64,000 nucleotides of DNA from Ligustrum vulgare (GCA_963555705.1 OY743171.1:16119352-16183351); one strand, 5' to 3'. Positions 1 through 11,700 are shown, numbered from the stretch's first letter. Notes: generated by a model not told the origin, from the sequence alone. A program made the numbers and translations.

Positions 1-1732
1 AACCACCACCTACTGCCCATACCCAACCACCGGAACACCACCAAGTCATCACCAACCGAACCCAATTTCACAACCACCCACATCTCCACCACACCGCCGC
101 CTCGACCCCGCAACCGCCACTGCCGCCTCACCTTTCCTCCAACAAAGCCCCAACCTAAACCCAAATTTAAAACCCAAAATCCAAGAATAAGCCTTACCCA
201 ATAACTTACCTCGACGACCGCCTGTTTTGGTGAAAACCGCAGTCCCAAACTCGAACTATCAGCCTCGAATTTGCTTTCGATCGAACCCCCAATCAGCCCA
301 GAAACTAGCCTATTTGCACCCTCACCACTCGTCGTACCCGGCGCCGGTACTGCGCCGGCGAAACCACTGGCCGGACACCATTTTTCGCGAAAGGCAGACG
401 ATCGCCGTTCGTTTCTCTCTGTCGTGTTCTCTCTCTGATCTGAAAATGGAAAGTGAAAGAAATATTTCGATATTATTGATTTAAAAGTTTTCAGAAATTT
501 CATTTTAGTCCCTAGTATTATTATATTTTAAAGATGAGTCCCTGTTTGTTTAAAATGTTTTAGCTCAAGCCATAAGGTTTTAAATTATTTTAAGTCAGCC
601 CCAAGTTTTGAAAATGTTTATTTCAGTCCCTATTGAGTTTTTGAAAAGTTATTATTTTAAGCCCCAGCAGTTTAAAAATGTTATATGTCAGCCCTCTAGT
701 TTTAAAAGTATTATTTTGACCTTTTGATTTTAAAATATTTCGATTCAGCCCTGCACTTTTAAAATAAATTAGTTAGTCCATATTGATTTAAAAATGATAT
801 ATATATTTATAAGTCCTCCAAGTTTTAAAATAATCATTTCAGTCCCTAAAGTTCAAAGTCATTTAAATCAATTTTAAAGTATTAAATTGAACTTATTATT
901 TTAAGTTATGCTGGACGAGGCGCGAGAGAATTTGAAGTATTTTCCAGTTTGCTCAATACTCGAGAAATTAAGGTAGACTCTTATCTACAATTTTTTACAT
1001 TTTTCAAAAGTGCGCATTCAATAATTATTTGGATTATAAGTTTAGCATGTATGATTGTGTTCATGAGAACTTGAACTTTATGTTCATGAGAATTACTTGC
1101 TTTCTGAGCATGAGACTATGTTACGAGAATTTACTTGCTTAAATGCATGAGACTTGAACTTGTATGTTCATGAGAATACTGGTGATCGTTAGACACCTGA
1201 GAACTTGAATATCATGATTATGTGTTTTAATTTATAATGTTAAATGATTATTATGCGTGAGTCTACTGAGTATTTCTTTGAAATACTCACGTTTTCCAAA
1301 AACAAATTTTGCAGATGACGGAGTCGGCGACGACGCGTGCGATGGTGGCAATTATTAAGATTTTAGAAATGTTTTATTTGAAAGTGAAACTTATTTATTC
1401 ATGTTTTGTTTCAAGAATAATTTTTCAAATCATTTCAATATTTGAATTGTTTCATAAATGTCGTCAATTTAATTATTTATCGTTACTTTACTTTAAAACT
1501 TAAGATTTAATTTTTATGAATTGTTTTAATTAAATTGATTAAAATTTAGTTTCCGCTTTAACTTTTAAACAATGGATGTGATGTTTTATAAATTCATTTC
1601 TTCCGCAAAAATGTTGTTTCAAAGGTTTCAAATAATAAATATGATGTTTGAGATTTTTAATTATTTCCGCAATAAAATCAGATTTAAAGGACGAAGTGGC
1701 GTCCCGGGCTCCGCGGAATTCGGGGCGTTACA
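1..1732 (+). mobile_element. Ty3/gypsy LTR, right-hand part (5' end outside window)
   Basis: This is the 3' part of a long LTR of the same family as those at 47459-50285 and 61246-63534. All share a CA-rich first section, a CT-rich stretch, degenerate 'tagtccc...' repeats (about 500-860), a GGTAGACTC motif (972-980), a 'gagtatttc...gcagat' block near 1265-1320, and the terminal GGCGTTACA or a variant. It ends CA at 1732 and is followed by TTAAT, not by a primer binding site, so it is a solo LTR or the 3' LTR of an element to the left. It interrupts a CACTA body: the uninterrupted counterpart lies at about 16630. Short ORFs in it are not credible genes. Confidence 0.8.
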
Positions 1733-1737
1733 TTAAT
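1733..1737. repeat. Probable right target-site duplication TTAAT of the LTR
   Basis: The CACTA paralogue at 16634-16650 reads through this point without an LTR, so the five bases after the LTR end are the likely target duplication. The left copy lies outside the window, so this is inferred. Confidence 0.5.
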
Positions 1738-1883
1738 TGTGTGAGTTTATTTACACAGTCTTTGGTTATAACTTTCTTTTATTTTTCATATATGCTCTAT
1801 ACATTGTTAATAATTTCATTTGTGATTTTGATAACAATAATTTGATATATGTGTGCAGGTACATTCACAGTGGTTTCAATATA

Positions 1884-2665
1884 ATGACTGAGTCTTCATC
1901 ATCTTCAGATGATCATCGTACTACCAGCACAAAAAGGACTAGAGGGCCAACAATGTGCAAAAACATGAAGAACGTTGGGGAAGTGAATGTCATCGAGTTC
2001 GATGAAAAACATAGGCCAATCAGACCAGGCAAGGGGAACTTCAAACATTATGTCGGGTGTTTGGCCCATATTCACATTGACATAAACATCAGTGATTGGC
2101 ACAAGGTTGATCTTAGCCTTAAGGACATGGTGTGGGAAGAAATAAAGGTGCTATCACTTCATACATGGTTAATTGATAACATTTTGTAATTTTTTTCTAT
2201 AACATCGCATATTATATTCGTCTTTCAAAGGAGTTCAACATCCCCGATGACGCAGCCAAAAAAAGGGTGTTGAAAATTGCGGGGATGCGATGGAAAGATT
2301 TCAAGACTCAGCTGGTTCATGAGTATATTACACACGACCACCTGAAATATACATCTCCTACGCAGCTTTACAATTTTATAGCAGAAGAGCAATGAGACTC
2401 GTTCAAGAAAGAACGCTAGACTGAGAAATTTAAGGTATATATATTTAAATGTACGCATGTGATTTATTGAGTTGAAAATTAAATATTTGATGTGACATTT
2501 TTTCGGAAAAAGTAAGAAGGCCAGGGATGCTCAATTGCGAAACGAGCATCAACATTATATGGGCTCAGCTGGTTATGCGGGGATGAAGCCACAGTGGCTA
2601 GTCAGTGACCCACTGTCTTCTAGTTCTTCACGCGACATGATTATCTCGTCAATTGTAAGTGATGA
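1884..2665 (+). pseudogene. CACTA ORF2, N-terminal Transposase_24-like exons (copy 1)
   Basis: The ATG at 1884 opens a serine-rich start followed by the block VNVIEFDEKHRPIRPGKGNF, then an intron near 2150-2235. A second exon carries WKDFK, an in-frame stop in the EEQ region near 2393, and YMGSAGYAGMKPQW at about 2555. This order matches the plant En/Spm ORF2 protein (Transposase_24, PF03004 type) encoded downstream of tnp2 in CACTA elements; it is thought to assist transposition. A second stop follows closely, so this copy is dead. The paralogue is at 16869-17640. Confidence 0.75.
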
Positions 2666-2689
2666 TTGAATTTTAGATTGGATTCGAGC

Positions 2690-3690
2690 TAGATGGTCGT
2701 CTCAGTAGACGATATTAAGGAGATGATTAGGTCAAAGATGGAGGATAGTATTGTCGAGGGGATCAGGCATCAGACCATGTCGGAGATGCAGAGTAAATTC
2801 GATACTATGCAGAGGGAGTACCATAGTATGCAGACTAAATATGATGCTATCCTCTAGCGCCTGGGCTTAAATGTTGAGGCCGAGGTGGACATAACTCCAT
2901 ATCCCCGACCACCAACTCACAGCAGTTGCCACTCCGTGGATCCAGATCCATTTCATGGACTTCAGGTATTTAATGTTAAGTTATTTAGAATTTTTTAACA
3001 TTATTTATGTTATTTCAACCGGAAGTTTCTAACATATATGTTCAATGATGTTGTACAATAGAGGCCGACTCCTTGTCGTCTCTCCATAAGTCTTAATGGT
3101 GAGAAACTAATAGTAGCGAGCAAGATGGTTTATCCAACCGGACCCGACACGGTGGTGCATCATCAACCTCTTTGGCCTGATCTTGCTTAAGGTGTCCATT
3201 GACCACATTGACAATGGTGCAGAAGCGTTTTGTATTCCAGTGTCATCTCAGTATCACACCACATTGGGGGAAGCTATTGGAAGCTACTTCCAATGGCCCA
3301 AGGAGTTGGTGATTTTTGAAGAGGTCCAAACATTTAGTTATACAAAAGTTTCTGTCAATATTAATTTATTTTAAATTTTTATAACAACTGAAGATGATAA
3401 AAATTATCTTGTTGCAGGAAGAGGCACCACAACATGCAAAAAAATTGAACGAAGGAAAAACACCCCAAAGTTTTGAAATGTCATCCACACAGCGACTTGC
3501 GATTGTTGACGATGAGACGTTGCAACGTCTGGGTGATGATTGTAAAATGTTACACACTCTGGTCATTCAATTGCCTATTGGTGATGACTTCTACCAGGTG
3601 CCTATTGATGCTGCCGTGTTCAATTTTGCATTCGAGGATGGTTTTTATGTTACAGTCGAACACATCGTCGACTTGCTTACGATGCAATAG
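2690..3690 (+). pseudogene. CACTA ORF2, central region (copy 1)
   Basis: Exons follow one another with GT-AG introns. First comes a coiled-coil-like stretch near 2720-2870 (regular Met, Gln and charged residues, broken by TAG near 2858). Next is a block containing VYPTGPDTVVHHQP near 3127, and then the exon at 3394-3690 with ETLQRLGDDCKMLH and a stop near 3688. Compared with the copy at 17640-18970, about 330 bp are missing around 2690. No function is assigned to this linker; it joins the Transposase_24-like part to the Ulp1-like protease. Confidence 0.6.
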
Positions 3691-3733
3691 TTGTAATACA
3701 TCTATCTATTTATTGGTATTATTATTTTTTAGG

Positions 3734-4780
3734 TACCTCCATGAGTTGTGTCAGGAATACGGTATTGAATCGATTGGATTCATGTCTCCGACACACATTG
3801 CATCGGTTTCAGTAAGAACAAATGCAAATGATGTTATAAATTACTTGGCCAGCACCATGAAGGCAATGAAAACTAAGAAATTCATTCTATCACCGTATTT
3901 TCAGGAGTAAGACCATTGATATCCTCTAATTTTTAACCTAATTTGAATGATATGATATTTAAAGTTGTATTTACACGTTCCTAATACGTAGGAATCACTG
4001 GATGTTGCTAGTTATTTCTCTTAAGAAGAATATGGTGTACTTCTTAAATTCAGCTGCTGCATCTAAGCGTGACTTGGATATCAAGCCGATATTGAACACG
4101 TAAGTTAGGAAACTTTTCATGAAATAATTGTGGAGTCGTGGTCAAATTGATTGTGGAGTTGTGGTGAAATTGATTGTAGAGTCGTGATTGTTGAGAAGTT
4201 GATAGTTTTGAATAGCAGGGTCCCCCTACAGGTTGGATAAGTTCAATTTATAGGGGAGACTCTGCCAAAATTTCTGTAGGAAATTTTAGTCATATTATTA
4301 TTTTGTAGCTTGTTGATATAATTTATTGAAATTTTAGGGCTTTCAAAACGTATTGGACAATTGGAGGCATGAGGACAAAATCCAATACAACGTGGAAAAA
4401 CGTAAAAGTATGAAAACATGGATTTAAACTTTATCAAAAACCTTTGAATTATTTCTATATTTTATTTAGTTTGATTACTAATATTGTTAGTTTTCAATAT
4501 GAATATTTCAGTGTCCTCAACAACCTAGAGGGTCTGAGTGTGGCTACTACGTTATGAGAAATATGTATGAGATAGTCACAGAACACTATCAACTTACTTC
4601 GTTAGAAAAGGTATAAGTCATTGAAAATGAGAATTTTAATAATGACTTTATATTTTATGAAAAAATAACTAATAATTCATTTTGATTGTTTGTAGGCATT
4701 TAAAGAATATTATTCAATGGAGGAAGTAATCGAGATTCAAAACTTATGGGCAAAATACTTTGTTCATAGGTTTGTGTAAA
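3734..4780 (+). pseudogene. Ulp1-like C48 cysteine protease domain of CACTA ORF2 (copy 1)
   Basis: Exons lie at about 3734-3907, 3992-4100, 4338-4412, 4511-4612 and 4696-4780, each bounded by GT and AG. Landmarks of the Ulp1/SENP fold are NHW (catalytic His), CPQQP (oxyanion Gln) and ECGYYV (catalytic Cys). The acid position, read as FIDS in the related copies at 25705 and 52022, is FLNS here, so Asp is replaced by Asn. CACTA-borne Ulp1-like domains are well known in plants; their substrate is not established. The reading ends at TAA 4778-4780. This is the only copy of this family whose Ulp1 part is not cut at the GTAC breakpoint (4037-4040). Confidence 0.8.
4214..4280 (+). repeat. Recurrent hairpin motif, occurrence 1
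   Basis: The core reads CCCCTACAGG, then GGATAAGTTCAATTTA, then TAGGGGAGACTC. CCCCTA pairs with TAGGGG around a loop of about 22 bases. It lies in an intron between Ulp1 exons. Further occurrences are at 24515, 24941, 25971, 30011, 38465 (minus strand), 50833, 51258, 52290 and 58190. Confidence 0.8.
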
Positions 4781-4813
4781 TCGAAGCATAATCAAACTTG
4801 CATTTACATATAT

Positions 4814-4818
4814 ATATT
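4814..4818. repeat. Left target-site duplication ATATT of the copia element
   Basis: ATATT directly precedes the TG of the 5' LTR and recurs exactly after the 3' LTR at 11275-11279. It marks a standard integrase-mediated insertion into the CACTA 3' region. Confidence 0.9.
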
Positions 4819-5687
4819 TGTTGGATATTGGTTAAATAAATTGAGAATTTAAAAATCGATTAAAGTGACTTCGTGTCGACTTCGGATAAATACTCAAAAG
4901 CTCGGCTCAATCTGTTTAAGCAAAATTGTTTTCCACTTCGCCGCTTCGGGGCGCACAAACGGGGCTCGGGGGCAACGCCCCCGAAAGAGAATTTTGATTT
5001 CTCTGCATGTATTGAAGGGTATATTTGGCATTTCAAAAACCAATATCGAATGAATGAGAAATTACAAAAAATGACGTAAATCAGGTCAAAATATTTGACC
5101 ATGGGACCGCATGGTTTGTAAACCGCGCGATCACACGTCAAATTGAATTTCGGTTTTTTGAGTAAAACCGTGCGGCCGCACGGTTGTCTGGCCACAAGGT
5201 ACCTTTTCATAAAGGTGCATTGTTTGGAAATGGTGCATGGTTTGACCTCAACCATTTCGTCCACACCCTTTCATGATCTATAAATAGGACTCTTTGGGTG
5301 TCCTATTCCTCACAAGTTTGATATGCAAAACATCTATCATCCTCTGTTCTCTCCAAATCAAATCATTGCATTTGTTATTTTGATTTTCTTCATTTCATCT
5401 TTGGAGTACATAAGCCTAAATTTGGTTCATTGTACTTGTGTTTTGGAGTTCTACAAACACAAGTGTAGCCATTGTATCTTGGGAGTCGATTTCCGAAATC
5501 CGTAGGCACCGTTGCGGGGCAAATTCGACTTAAGGACAAAGAGTCCAACTCTTGCCTCGGCTTTGTCCCTACTTTCTTCTTCTTCTTGTTTGAACTTTCG
5601 TTGTCGTTACTCTGTCCAATTTTCGGCTTGGATTTACAAATTTTCATTCTACTTAGTTGCGTCACTATTCACAAATTTCCTCCAACA
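4819..5687 (+). repeat. 5' LTR of the copia element
   Basis: It starts TGTTGGATATTGG and ends CCTCCAACA, so the termini form a 7-bp inverted repeat. A TATA box lies at 5279-5287. The internal region begins at 5688. ORFs called inside the LTR on both strands recur in the 3' LTR and are not genes. Confidence 0.95.
5279..5287 (+). promoter_or_regulatory. TATA box of the copia 5' LTR
   Basis: TATAAATAG sits about 400 bp before the LTR end and is retained at the same place in the 3' LTR (10865-10873). It fits the LTR promoter that would drive the genomic RNA. Inferred from motif and position only. Confidence 0.6.
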
Positions 5688-5810
5688 ATCTTAAGTTGAA
5701 TTTTTTATATTTTATGAAAGTGACAATTTTGTTTGGTTAAACTTGTTAAGTTTAACTTCTTCTTCACTTCTATTTTGTTTTGGTCGATCTTCTGTTTTAC
5801 GTAAACAGAA

Positions 5811-7304
5811 ATGAATACGGTTCTTAATACCGATAATACTTCGAATAATACTTTGAACATGAGAACTTCTGAAGAAAGTGTTCCTACCGGTGTGATTCCT
5901 CCCGTTGTGGATACAACTACTACTAATGTGATTCCTCCGGTTGTGTGTGCCCCTACTATCGTACATTCAAACTTCGTTTCACATGGGGAAAAGCCGGAGA
6001 AATTTGTTGGGGTTCATTTCAAAAGGTGGCAACAGAAAATGTTGTTTTATCTCACAACCCTCAACTTGGCGAAATTCTTGAATGAAGATCCTCCTGCCAT
6101 ACAAGAAGGGGAAAACAATAGGGCATCTTTGATTGCTTTGGATGCTTGGAAGCATTCAAACTTCTTATGCAAGAATTATATTCTTAATGGCTTGGACAAC
6201 GCATTAAACAATGTATATTGCTCCAATAAATCTGCAAAGGAACTATGGGAGTCCTTGGAAAAGAAGTACAAGACCGAAGATGCCGGAACCAAGAAGTTCA
6301 TTGTGGGAAAATTCTTGGACTACAAAATGGTAGATTCGAAAACCGTCATCAGTCAAGTGCAAGAATTGCAAGTCATACTCCATGACATTCATGCGGAAAA
6401 TATTTCCGTGAGCGAATCATTTCAAGTGGCTGCAATTATCGAGAAACTTCCACCCATATGGAAGGACTTCAAAAACTATCTCAAGCACAAGCGCAAGGAG
6501 ATGAACATTGAAGAACTTGTGGTCCGATTGAGGATTGAAGAAGACAACCAAAGTTCAAAAAAATGAGTTGGGAATAGCATACCACAAGCAAAGGCAAATG
6601 TGGTGGAATCTAGCAACAACAAAGGAAAGAAAAGAAAGCATTCCGTTGAATCTACAAAGAAGAATGCAAAGAAGTTCAAGGGAAATTGCTACAATTGTGG
6701 AAAGGCTGGACATCGCTCGATTGATTGTCGCAAACCTAAGAAGCAATCCCAAGCCAACATTATTGAATCTGTTGTCATATCAAATGGCATGTCGAATATG
6801 AATTTATCGGCGGTTGTTTCTAAATGCAACCTTGTTGGGAATCCCATGGAATGGTGGGTTGATACGGGTGCAACCCGTCACATTTGTGCCGATAGAGGAA
6901 TGTTCACATCATACACTCCAACCGAGGGAGAAAAATTGTTTATGGGAAACTCCTCAACATCCAAAGTGGAAGAAAAAGGAAAAGTTGTCTTGAAGATGAC
7001 GTCGGGAAAAGAACTTAGCCTCAATAATGTCCTTCACGTACCAGATATGTGCAAGAACCTTGTGTCGGGTTCTTTGTTAAGCAAGAATGGCTTTAAACTA
7101 GTCTTTGTATCAGATAAGTTTGTACTTACCAAAAATGATATGTATGTAGGCAAAGGCTATGTAAAAGATGGACTATTCAAAATGAATGTCCTAACTGTTG
7201 TACCTAATACTACAATCAATAAAACGTCATCTTCAGTTTATATTCTTGAGTCATGTAATCTATGGCATCATAGATTAGGACATGCAAACTTTAATTCAAT
7301 ATGA
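5811..7304 (+). pseudogene. copia GAG, zinc knuckle, protease and integrase start
   Basis: One reading frame runs from ATG 5811. The GAG capsid-like part is about residues 50-250. A CCHC zinc knuckle (CYNCGKAGHRSIDC) lies at 6687-6728 and binds RNA. The aspartic protease motif DTGA is at 6861-6872. The integrase N-terminal zinc-binding HHRLGH lies near 7266. The frame is broken by TGA at 6564-6566 and TGA at 7302-7304; it stays in register across both, so these are point nonsense changes. The product would be cleaved into capsid, nucleocapsid and protease in an active element. Confidence 0.9.
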
Positions 7305-7310
7305 AAGTTA

Positions 7311-8369
7311 ATGAATTTAAGTTTACTTCCGAATATGCATTTTAATAATGGAAAATGCAAAACATGTGTAGAGGCAAAAGCGGCCAAAACACCATTTCAT
7401 TCGGTTGAACGAAACACCTCACCATTAGAACTAATTCACACGAATGTGTGTGATTTGAAGTTCGTACAAACAAGGGGTGGTAAAAAGTACTTCATCACAT
7501 TCATAGATGATTGTATAAGGTACTGTTATGTGTACTTGTTGAAAAGAAAAGATGAAGCTTTGGAAGTGTTTAAACACTACAAAAATGAAGTTGAAAATCA
7601 ACTTGGAAAACGAATTAAAATGATTCGTAGTGACAGAGGTGGAGAATATGTTGCACCATTTGAAGAATTTTTTGCAGAATCTGGAATCATTCATCAAACA
7701 AAGGCACCATATTCACCACAATCTAATGGAATTGCTGAACGCAAAAATCGAACGTTAAAGGAAATGATGAATGCAATGTTGATTAGTTCGGGCTTACCTC
7801 AAAACTTGTGGGGGGGAAGCCATACTTTCTGCAAATCATATCCTAAATAAAATACCACACAAAGATAAGGTTGAATCGCCTTATGAATTATGGAAGTGTC
7901 GAAAACCTTCCTACAAATATCTCAAAGTGTGGGGGTGCTTAGAGAAAGTACAAATACCCAAACCTAAAAAAGTTAGGATTGGACCAAAGACAATTGATTG
8001 TGTCTTTATTGGATATGCCATCAATAGTAGTGCATATCGATTCTTGGTTCACAAATCCGAAGTACTTGATGTACACGTAGGTACAATTATTGAATCAAGA
8101 AATGCGGTCTTCTTTGAAGACATTTTTCCGTGTAAAGAAAAAGAAGTATGTTCAAATAAACGAACATATGATAACATACATGGAAGGATTGATGATCTTC
8201 AAGTAAATGAAGAACTGAGACATAGTAAAAGGCAACGAATTCCAAAGACATTCAGTCCAAAATTCGTAACCAATTTACTTGAAAATGATCCTAGGACATT
8301 TGATGAAGCAATTCCTCTCCCGAAGCTCCTTTTTGGAAAGAAGCTGTACGCAATGAAATTGAATCCATC
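7311..8369 (+). pseudogene. copia integrase core and C-terminal part
   Basis: The frame resumes after TGA 7302. The second zinc pair (CKTC) is at about 7354. The DDE catalytic core has Asp in NVCD near 7446, Asp in SDRGGEY near 7632 and Glu in NGIAERKN near 7740. A run of seven G at 7810-7816 shifts the frame, after which the reading continues in the next frame through NHILNK and the C-terminal domain. A second frameshift lies near 8310-8320, just before the RT. Integrase inserts the cDNA; this copy cannot make a full product. Confidence 0.9.
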
Positions 8370-9827
8370 ATGAGTAACCATACTTGGGAATTGGTTGAAC
8401 TCCCTCTGGGAAACAAAGCTTTAGGCTGTAAATGGATCTTCAAAAAGAAATTGAAGTCGGATGGATCAATTGATAAATATAAGGCTAGATTAGTAGCCAA
8501 AGGGTATAGACAAAAAGATGGACTAGATTTCTTTGATACCTATTCACCCATTACAAGAATTACGTCTATACGTGTCTTGATTGCAATCGCAGCATTGCAT
8601 AATCTTGAAATACATCAAATGGATGTCAAAACCACGTTTTTAAATGGTGAATTAGAAGAAGAAATCTACATGGAACAACCTGAAGGGTTTGTTGCACCAG
8701 GAAATGAAAAAAAGGTGTGTAGACTTGTAAAATCATTGTATGGATTGAAACAAGCATCGAAGCAATGACATGAAAAGTTTGATAAAACTATGTTGTCAAA
8801 TGGCTTCAAAATCAATGAATGTGACAAATGTGTCTATATTAAAAACACACCTAATGAATATGTAATCATATGCCTATATGTTGACGATATGCTAATTATG
8901 GGAAATAACTCCTAAGTCATTTCCTCGACTAAGAAAACGGTAACAAAACATTTTGACATGAAGGATATGGGAGTGGCGGATGTAATATTAGGGATTAAAA
9001 TCTCTAAGACATCCGATGGTTTGTCATTGTCTCAATCATATTATGTTGAGACTATACTTAAGAAATTTAAGGCGTTTGACGATAAACCGGTTAAGTCACC
9101 AGTTGACTTAGGTATTCACTTGGCCAAGAATACTGGTGAGCCCGTATCTCAATTGGAATATTCGCGTGTTATTGGTAGTTTAATGTATATTACCAACTGC
9201 ACAAGACCGGATATAGCATACATAGTCAACAAGTGGAGTAGATTCACTAGTAATCCAAGTGTTGTACATTGGAAGGCATCAAACCGAGTTCTTAGATATT
9301 TAAGACATACGGTTGAATATGGATTACACTACTCAAAATATCCAGCGGTGTTAGAAGGATATACTGATGCAAATTGGATATCTGACACTAAGGATTCAAA
9401 ATCCACGAGTGGTTATGTATTTACCATTGGAGGTGGAGCCGTGTCCTGGAAATCGTCTAAGCAAACGTGTATTGCTCGATCCACGATGGAATCTGAGTTT
9501 ATTGCGTTATACAAAGCCGGTGAAGAAGCAGAATGGCTTCGTAATTTTCTTGAAGAAATTCCATGTTGGGAAAAGCCGGTTTCTGCAATTAATATACAAT
9601 GCGATAATCGGTCGGAAATAGCAAGGGCACAAAATAGTATGTATAATGGTAAGTCTCGACATATCCGTCGAAGACATAATACCATTAAACTGTTAATGTT
9701 GAATGGTATAATCTCTATTAACTACGTGAAGTCCAAAAAAAATTTGGCTGATCCTTCGACGAAAGGACTTGCAAGAGATCAAGTATACCATCTTTCGAGG
9801 GGAATGGGCCTAAAGCCTATTGAATAG
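8370..9827 (+). pseudogene. copia reverse transcriptase and RNase H
   Basis: The RT begins with a W-K-LP-type copia start and includes CKWIFKKK, LVAKGY, MDVKTTFLNG and the catalytic YVDDM at 8877-8891. RNase H follows, with DANW near 9370 and ARSTMESEF near 9475. Stops at 8766-8768 (TGA, at a position usually Trp) and near 8913 (TAA) break it, and the final stop is TAG at 9825-9827. The two internal stops keep the same register. Copia RT makes cDNA from the element RNA in cytoplasmic particles. Confidence 0.92.
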
Positions 9828-10389
9828 AATTACTATGACGGAAACCCAACATTGTAGATTGGAGATCCCAAGATCTTGGTTCAATGGGACAACTAAGTCA
9901 TAAATGATTCGGAATAAAGCACTTATTCCCATTCCTAAAATTTAAAGTGCTATGTAAAATGTGTATAAGGATAAGTATACATATATACTTTTAATGATTC
10001 ATAACCTTAAGATAGAAAGGTATGAGATCACCTATATAAGTGTGAAGTGGGGCCGCTTCTATGAGAATTCGAGGCTTAATTCTCTTAGAGCACTTATGAA
10101 ACCAAGAGTGTTCCAGGGCCAAAATGGACTCAACCATGAGAACCGAATAGTTTAGATGAGTCATGGTGTTGGTACAGTTGTTTGGTTTTACATGAACGGC
10201 TAGATGGTTCAAGACATCGCGTTCACCAACTAGCCTAGTAAATCCGATTGTATTCAACTAAAGAAGGTTCAAGGCCACAAGCTACCTATCTTAATGCTAT
10301 GACTTGTCTTGTGTACTCCATTTGTTAGAGTCTGCATTCCATTCGCATTGTGTTGTGCATATCGAGGAATTTCCATTCATGTCGGGGAT
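9828..10389 (+). other. copia 3' untranslated internal region
   Basis: This stretch between the pol stop and the 3' LTR has no convincing coding region. It ends TCGGGGAT directly before the LTR, which is a weak candidate polypurine tract. The short ORFs in it have no recognisable motifs. Confidence 0.7.
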
Positions 10390-11274
10390 TGTTGGATATT
10401 GGTTAAATAAATTGAGAATTGAAAAATCGATTAAAGTGACTTCGTGTCGACTTCGGCTAAATACTCAAAAGCTCGGCTCAATCTATTTAGGAAAAATTGT
10501 TTGCCACTTCGCCGCTTCGGGGCGCACAAACGGGGCTCGGGGGCAACACCCCCGAAAGAGAATTTTGATTTCTCTGCATGTATTGAAGAGTATATTGGCA
10601 TTTCGAAAACCAATATCGGATGAATGAGAAATTACAAAAAATGACGAAAATCAGGTCAAAATATTTGACCGAGCAACCTCATGGTTAGTAAACCGCGCGA
10701 TCACACGTCAAATTGAATTTCGGTTTTTTTAAATAAAATCGTGCGACCGCACAGTCTGCGGCCGCACTATTGTCCGGCCACAAGGCACCTTTTCATAAAG
10801 GTGCATTGTTTGGAAAGGGTGCATGGTTTGGCCTCAACCATTTCGTCCACACCCTTTCATGATCTATAAATAGGACCCTCTGGATGTCCTAATCCTCACA
10901 AGTTTGATATGCGAAACATCTCTCATCCTCTCTTCTCTCCAAATCAAATCATTGCATTTGTTATTTTGATTTTCTTCATTTCATCTTTGGAGTACATAAG
11001 CCTAAATTTGGTTCGTTGTACTTGTGTTTTGGAGTGCTACAAACACAAGTGTAGTCGTTGTATCTTGGGAGTCGATTTCCGAAATCCGTAGGCACCGTTG
11101 CGGGGCAAATTCGACTTAAGGACAAAGAGTCCAACTCTTGCCTCGGCTTTGTCCCTAATTTCTTCTTCTTCTTGTTTGGACTTTCCTTGCCGTTACTCTG
11201 TCCAGTTTTCGGCTTGGATTTACAAATTTTCATTCTACTTATTTGGGGTCACTATTCACAAATTTCCTCCAACA
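10390..11274 (+). repeat. 3' LTR of the copia element
   Basis: It matches the 5' LTR end to end, with the same TG and CA termini and TATA box (10865-10873). It is 16 bp longer, mainly from an extra GC-rich segment near 10745-10770. Confidence 0.95.
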
Positions 11275-11279
11275 ATATT
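11275..11279. repeat. Right target-site duplication ATATT of the copia element
   Basis: It is identical to 4814-4818. CACTA 3' sequence resumes immediately afterwards. Confidence 0.9.
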
Positions 11280-11700
11280 TAATTTGTATCTCAAATTAAC
11301 AATTTTGTAAGTATAATTGTTGTTAATTTGATTTTATTACGTATATGCCGATTATATATATATATATATTTGGTGATGCGCATATTCAGGTTACTGTAGG
11401 CCACGTCCTGGTTAGTGCAGGCCACGACCTGCAGTAGCCTGGGTCATTGCAAGTCACGTCCAGGTGACTGTAGGCCACGACGTGTAGTGGTCTGGGTCAT
11501 TGCAGGCCATGACCTGCAGTGGTATGGGTCATTGCAGACCACATCCAGGTAAGTACAAATCACGACCTCCAATGGCATGATCATTGCAGGTCATATAAAT
11601 ATCACCTGTATCCATTTACATATACAGTTCTCATTAGCAGTAAGCAATATAGTGTATCGCGCTACACCAAATTGGTCAACTTGGTACTATGCAACAGTAC
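11280..11700 (+). mobile_element. CACTA 3' non-coding tail resumed after the copia insertion
   Basis: By target-site logic this is the continuation of sequence left at 4818. It holds AT-rich DNA with a TA run near 11355-11370 and a minisatellite-like region (11391-11590), which may be the subterminal repeats of this CACTA family. A possible TAGTG terminus occurs at 11649-11653, but I could not pair it with a left end. At 11700 it meets fragment F through the tetramer GTAC. Confidence 0.55.
11391..11590 (+). repeat. Degenerate minisatellite, 'ggccacga/gtcc' unit
   Basis: Alternating phrases of the type GTAGGCCACGTCC, GACCTGCAGT and CTGGGTCATTGCAG recur about every 35-55 bp. Copies are imperfect. 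They may be transposase-binding subterminal repeats, or a simple tandem expansion. Confidence 0.65.

Larger units (their letters stand above)
4819..11274 (+). mobile_element. Complete but degenerate Ty1/copia retrotransposon
   Basis: The element is 6456 bp, with LTRs of 869 and 885 bp that begin TGTTGGA and end TCCAACA, flanked by a perfect 5-bp duplication. The internal order GAG, protease, integrase, RT, RNase H is diagnostic of copia (Pseudoviridae-type) elements. The LTRs differ by several percent in the stretches I compared, plus an indel of about 16 bp near 10745-10770, so insertion is not recent. The polyprotein carries at least four stops and two frameshifts, so it cannot move by itself. 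I do not see a standard initiator-Met PBS after the 5' LTR, and the purine tract before the 3' LTR is weak. The copia lineage is not resolved. Confidence 0.95.

Noticed and set aside
227..484. 85-codon frame in the first LTR
   Set aside because: It lies in the CA/CT-rich part of a gypsy LTR, whose counterparts at 48400-48700 and 62200-62520 do not keep it.
5390..5665. Frames on both strands in the copia LTRs
   Set aside because: They recur in both LTRs, carry no motifs, and span the promoter and leader.
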